The position numbers and the translations under genes were made by a program. The notes under the pieces were generated by a model. The model worked only from the letters and a program-made list of their open reading frames with translations. It was not told the origin of the DNA and did not search any database. 5,914 nucleotides of DNA from Deltaproteobacteria bacterium (lineage in GTDB: Bacteria > Myxococcota > XYA12-FULL-58-9 > JAUUZB01), in contig JAUUZB010000308.1 of assembly GCA_030590185.1 (NCBI GenBank), positions 1 through 5,914 on the forward strand, given 5' to 3'. How positions within the stretch are numbered: position 1 is the first letter of the stretch; each line of letters begins with the position of its first letter. Below, piece by piece: positions 4,741 through 5,914 of this stretch.

Positions 4741-5914
4741 GCGGAGCCGGAGGCGGTGAGCATCAAGCTCAACTTCTTCAACACCCTGACCAGCCGCTAC
4801 GAGCCCTTCGAGCCCCTCAATGACGACGGGCCGGTAACCTTATACTCCTGTGGCCCCACCGTGCATCGCCGGCCACACATCGGTCTGTTGCGGCGCATGC
4901 TCGCCGACGATCTGGTGCGCCGTACCCTCGAGCTCGCCGGTCACACGGTGGAGCACGTAGTGAGCATCACCGACCAGGACGACAACACCATCGCCGCCGC
5001 CGAGAAGAGCGGCGAGAAACTCCCCGAGCTGTGCGCACGTCACGAGGCGGAGTTCCACGAGGACCTCGCGACGCTACGCATCAAGAAGGCCAGCCGCTAC
5101 GTGCGCACCACCGAGTCGATCGACGACATGGTCGACGTGGCGCGCCAGCTGGTCGACAAGGGCTTCGCCTACGAAAAACTCAACTCGGTCTATTTCAACA
5201 TCGGTCGCAGCGAGAACTACGGCGATCTCTCCGGCAAGGACCTCGGCAAGATCAAAATCGGCGCCACCGTCGACCTCGAGCGCTACGACAAGAACGATCC
5301 GCGTGACTTCACCCTGTTGCGCCGCTCCACCCTGGCGGAGATGCGCAAGGGGCACTGTTACAAGACCGAGTGGGGCAACGTGCGGCCGAGTTGGCACGTG
5401 CAGTGCGTGGCCATGTCGCGCGCCACCCTCGGCGGGCGCTTCGACATCCACCTCGGGTCGGTGGATCTGATCTTCCCGCACCACGAAAACGAGCTCGCCC
5501 AGTGCCGGGCGTTGGATGGCGAGGCCCAGGCGCGCTACTGGCTGCACTCGGAGCTGGTGCTGGCCGGCAACAAGAAGATGACCGACAGCGAGGCGGTCAG
5601 CCTGCCCGACCTCGTGACGCGCGGTTTCACGCCGCGGGAGATTCGCTTCTTCCTGCTCCAGGCCCACTATCGCCAGCCGGTGCATCTCACCGACGACCGA
5701 CTCGAGGCGGCGCGCCAGACGCTGCAGCGCCTCGACGATTTTTGCATCAACCTCGCCGCGGTCACCGCCGACCTGCCCCGCCTGCCAGAGGTGGAGGCCT
5801 GGGTCGCGGAGATGCGGGAGAAGCTCCAGCAGGCGCTGTTCAGCGATCTGAACATCTCCGGCGCCTTCGCCGCGCTGTTCCGCATGGTGCGCCAGGTCAA
5901 CTATCTAATGTCCC
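3820..5914 (+). CDS. Fused cysteine synthase (CysM-like) - cysteinyl-tRNA synthetase-like protein, 3' end beyond window
   Basis: One continuous frame of 698 codons without a stop runs from ATG 3820 to the window end. Residues ~1-307 are a full PLP-dependent cysteine synthase; residues ~314-698 are a class I cysteinyl-tRNA synthetase (CysRS)-like module whose C-terminal end lies outside. The linker is only about seven residues (VAEPEAV), and neither part is trimmed at the junction. The synthase would make L-cysteine from an activated serine and a sulfur donor in the cytoplasm; a normal CysRS would then ligate cysteine to tRNA-Cys. The class I signatures here are altered, so charging is doubtful. 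The start is chosen because residues 1-18 lead directly into the conserved IGNTPLV; the frame is open upstream only to a TGA at 3745-3747, with a TTG at 3784 as the sole alternative. The Shine-Dalgarno is poor. The gene is divergent from the ABC operon, and base composition matches its neighbours. Confidence 0.9.
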   Translation, partial: MSADPTPADPPRPGALALIGNTPLVPIRVVNPNPKVEIWAKLEKSSPGGSVKDRIGLWMIEDGERKGELSPGQTILEATSGNTGIGLAMVAALKGYPLLLVMSEGVSVERRKILAAFGAEFLLTPADRGTDGAIERAYEMAAEDPGRYFLPDQFNNPANVAAHYHGTAMEIWEQSAGRLTHFVATMGTTGTLVGCSKRFRELNPRIRTIGVEPYLGHRIQGLKNLKEAYIPGIYDPKAHDEKVNIEDDAAYEMARRLAREEGLLVGMSSGAAVHAACELARELESGVIVTILADGGDRYLSTPLFQVAEPEAVSIKLNFFNTLTSRYEPFEPLNDDGPVTLYSCGPTVHRRPHIGLLRRMLADDLVRRTLELAGHTVEHVVSITDQDDNTIAAAEKSGEKLPELCARHEAEFHEDLATLRIKKASRYVRTTESIDDMVDVARQLVDKGFAYEKLNSVYFNIGRSENYGDLSGKDLGKIKIGATVDLERYDKNDPRDFTLLRRSTLAEMRKGHCYKTEWGNVRPSWHVQCVAMSRATLGGRFDIHLGSVDLIFPHHENELAQCRALDGEAQARYWLHSELVLAGNKKMTDSEAVSLPDLVTRGFTPREIRFFLLQAHYRQPVHLTDDRLEAARQTLQRLDDFCINLAAVTADLPRLPEVEAWVAEMREKLQQALFSDLNISGAFAALFRMVRQVNYLMS
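4743..4758 (+). promoter_or_regulatory. Possible internal ribosome-binding site and GTG start at the domain junction
   Basis: Within the linker, GGAG (4743-4746) lies 9 bases before an in-frame GTG (4756-4758, codon 313), and a second GGAGG (4749-4753) lies 2 bases before it. Initiation here would give a separate synthetase-like chain starting (M)SIKLNFFNTLT, almost exactly where stand-alone CysRS proteins begin. The purine-rich bases also encode the AEPEA linker, so this may be coincidence. Confidence 0.25.
4762..5914 (+). other. Domain: cysteinyl-tRNA synthetase-like with degenerate class I motifs (residues ~315-698+)
   Basis: The module begins with the usual CysRS opening (FFNTLTSRYEPFEPL, 319-333), then YSCGPTV (342-348). 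The four zinc ligands known from E. coli CysRS (Cys28, Cys209, His234, Glu238) align with Cys344, Cys529 (WHVQC), His554 and Glu558 (FPHHENE), and the substrate-closing Trp aligns with Trp525. In contrast, the nucleotide-site motifs differ: HIGH is HIGL (353-356), TDIDDK is TDQDDN (384-389), GGGSDL is LGSVDL (545-550), and KMSKS is KMTDS (586-590), where the catalytically important second lysine becomes Asp. A stem-contact and helical region follows (604-698), and the anticodon-binding end is cut off. It probably still binds zinc and cysteine; whether it adenylates cysteine or binds tRNA is uncertain. Confidence 0.85.

Noticed and set aside
4732..4764. That the fusion is an assembly or sequencing artefact
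   Set aside because: Both modules are in the same frame with complete ends and a plausible short linker. No indel is needed and codon use does not change across the junction. A lost stop codon by error remains formally possible and is given as a check.
4024..5685. Minus-strand open frames of about 200 codons (4024-4641 and 5074-5685)
   Set aside because: Both are antisense shadows of the cysteine synthase-CysRS frame, which carries clear conserved motifs throughout.

Overview
The window is a GC-rich stretch from a Gram-negative (diderm) bacterium. This is supported by a TolC-type outer-membrane efflux protein with a signal peptide, a lipobox-bearing lipoprotein start, and strong G/C bias at third codon positions. 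The lineage cannot be fixed from sequence alone; Acidobacteriota or a deltaproteobacterial/myxobacterial group would fit but is a guess.

Layout. The left two thirds (about 170-3645, minus strand) is a tightly packed export operon read right to left. It encodes a MacB/LolD-type ABC ATPase (2881-3645), an FtsX/MacB-type permease (1659-2888) and a TolC-family outer-membrane factor (170-1666). Each junction overlaps by 8 bases, which suggests translational coupling. Beyond it (1-104, minus strand) a lipoprotein gene begins behind its own near-perfect extended -10 promoter and runs off the window. It is a candidate for the periplasmic adaptor that the operon otherwise lacks. Together these look like a tripartite MacAB-TolC-like pump with the MacB ATPase and membrane parts on separate chains.

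A 174-base divergent intergenic region (3646-3819) holds a plausible promoter for the ABC operon, a triple GGGTA tract near the expected transcription start, a perfect 7+7 inverted repeat containing an outward-facing TTGAC on each strand, and small hairpins near both start codons.

The right third (3820 to the window end, plus strand) is the most notable feature. It is one uninterrupted reading frame encoding a complete PLP-dependent cysteine synthase (CysM-like, residues ~1-307) joined by a very short linker to an almost complete cysteinyl-tRNA synthetase-like module (residues ~314-698, still open at the edge). The synthase motifs look intact. The synthetase part keeps the four cysteine/zinc-site ligands but has altered every class I nucleotide-handling motif I could check: HIGH is HIGL, KMSKS is KMTDS, the GGGSD loop is LGSVD, and TDIDDK is TDQDDN. 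The protein may therefore make cysteine and hand it to, or sense it with, a repurposed synthetase domain, rather than being a second ordinary CysRS. That functional reading is inference; the fusion and the motif changes are read directly from the sequence.
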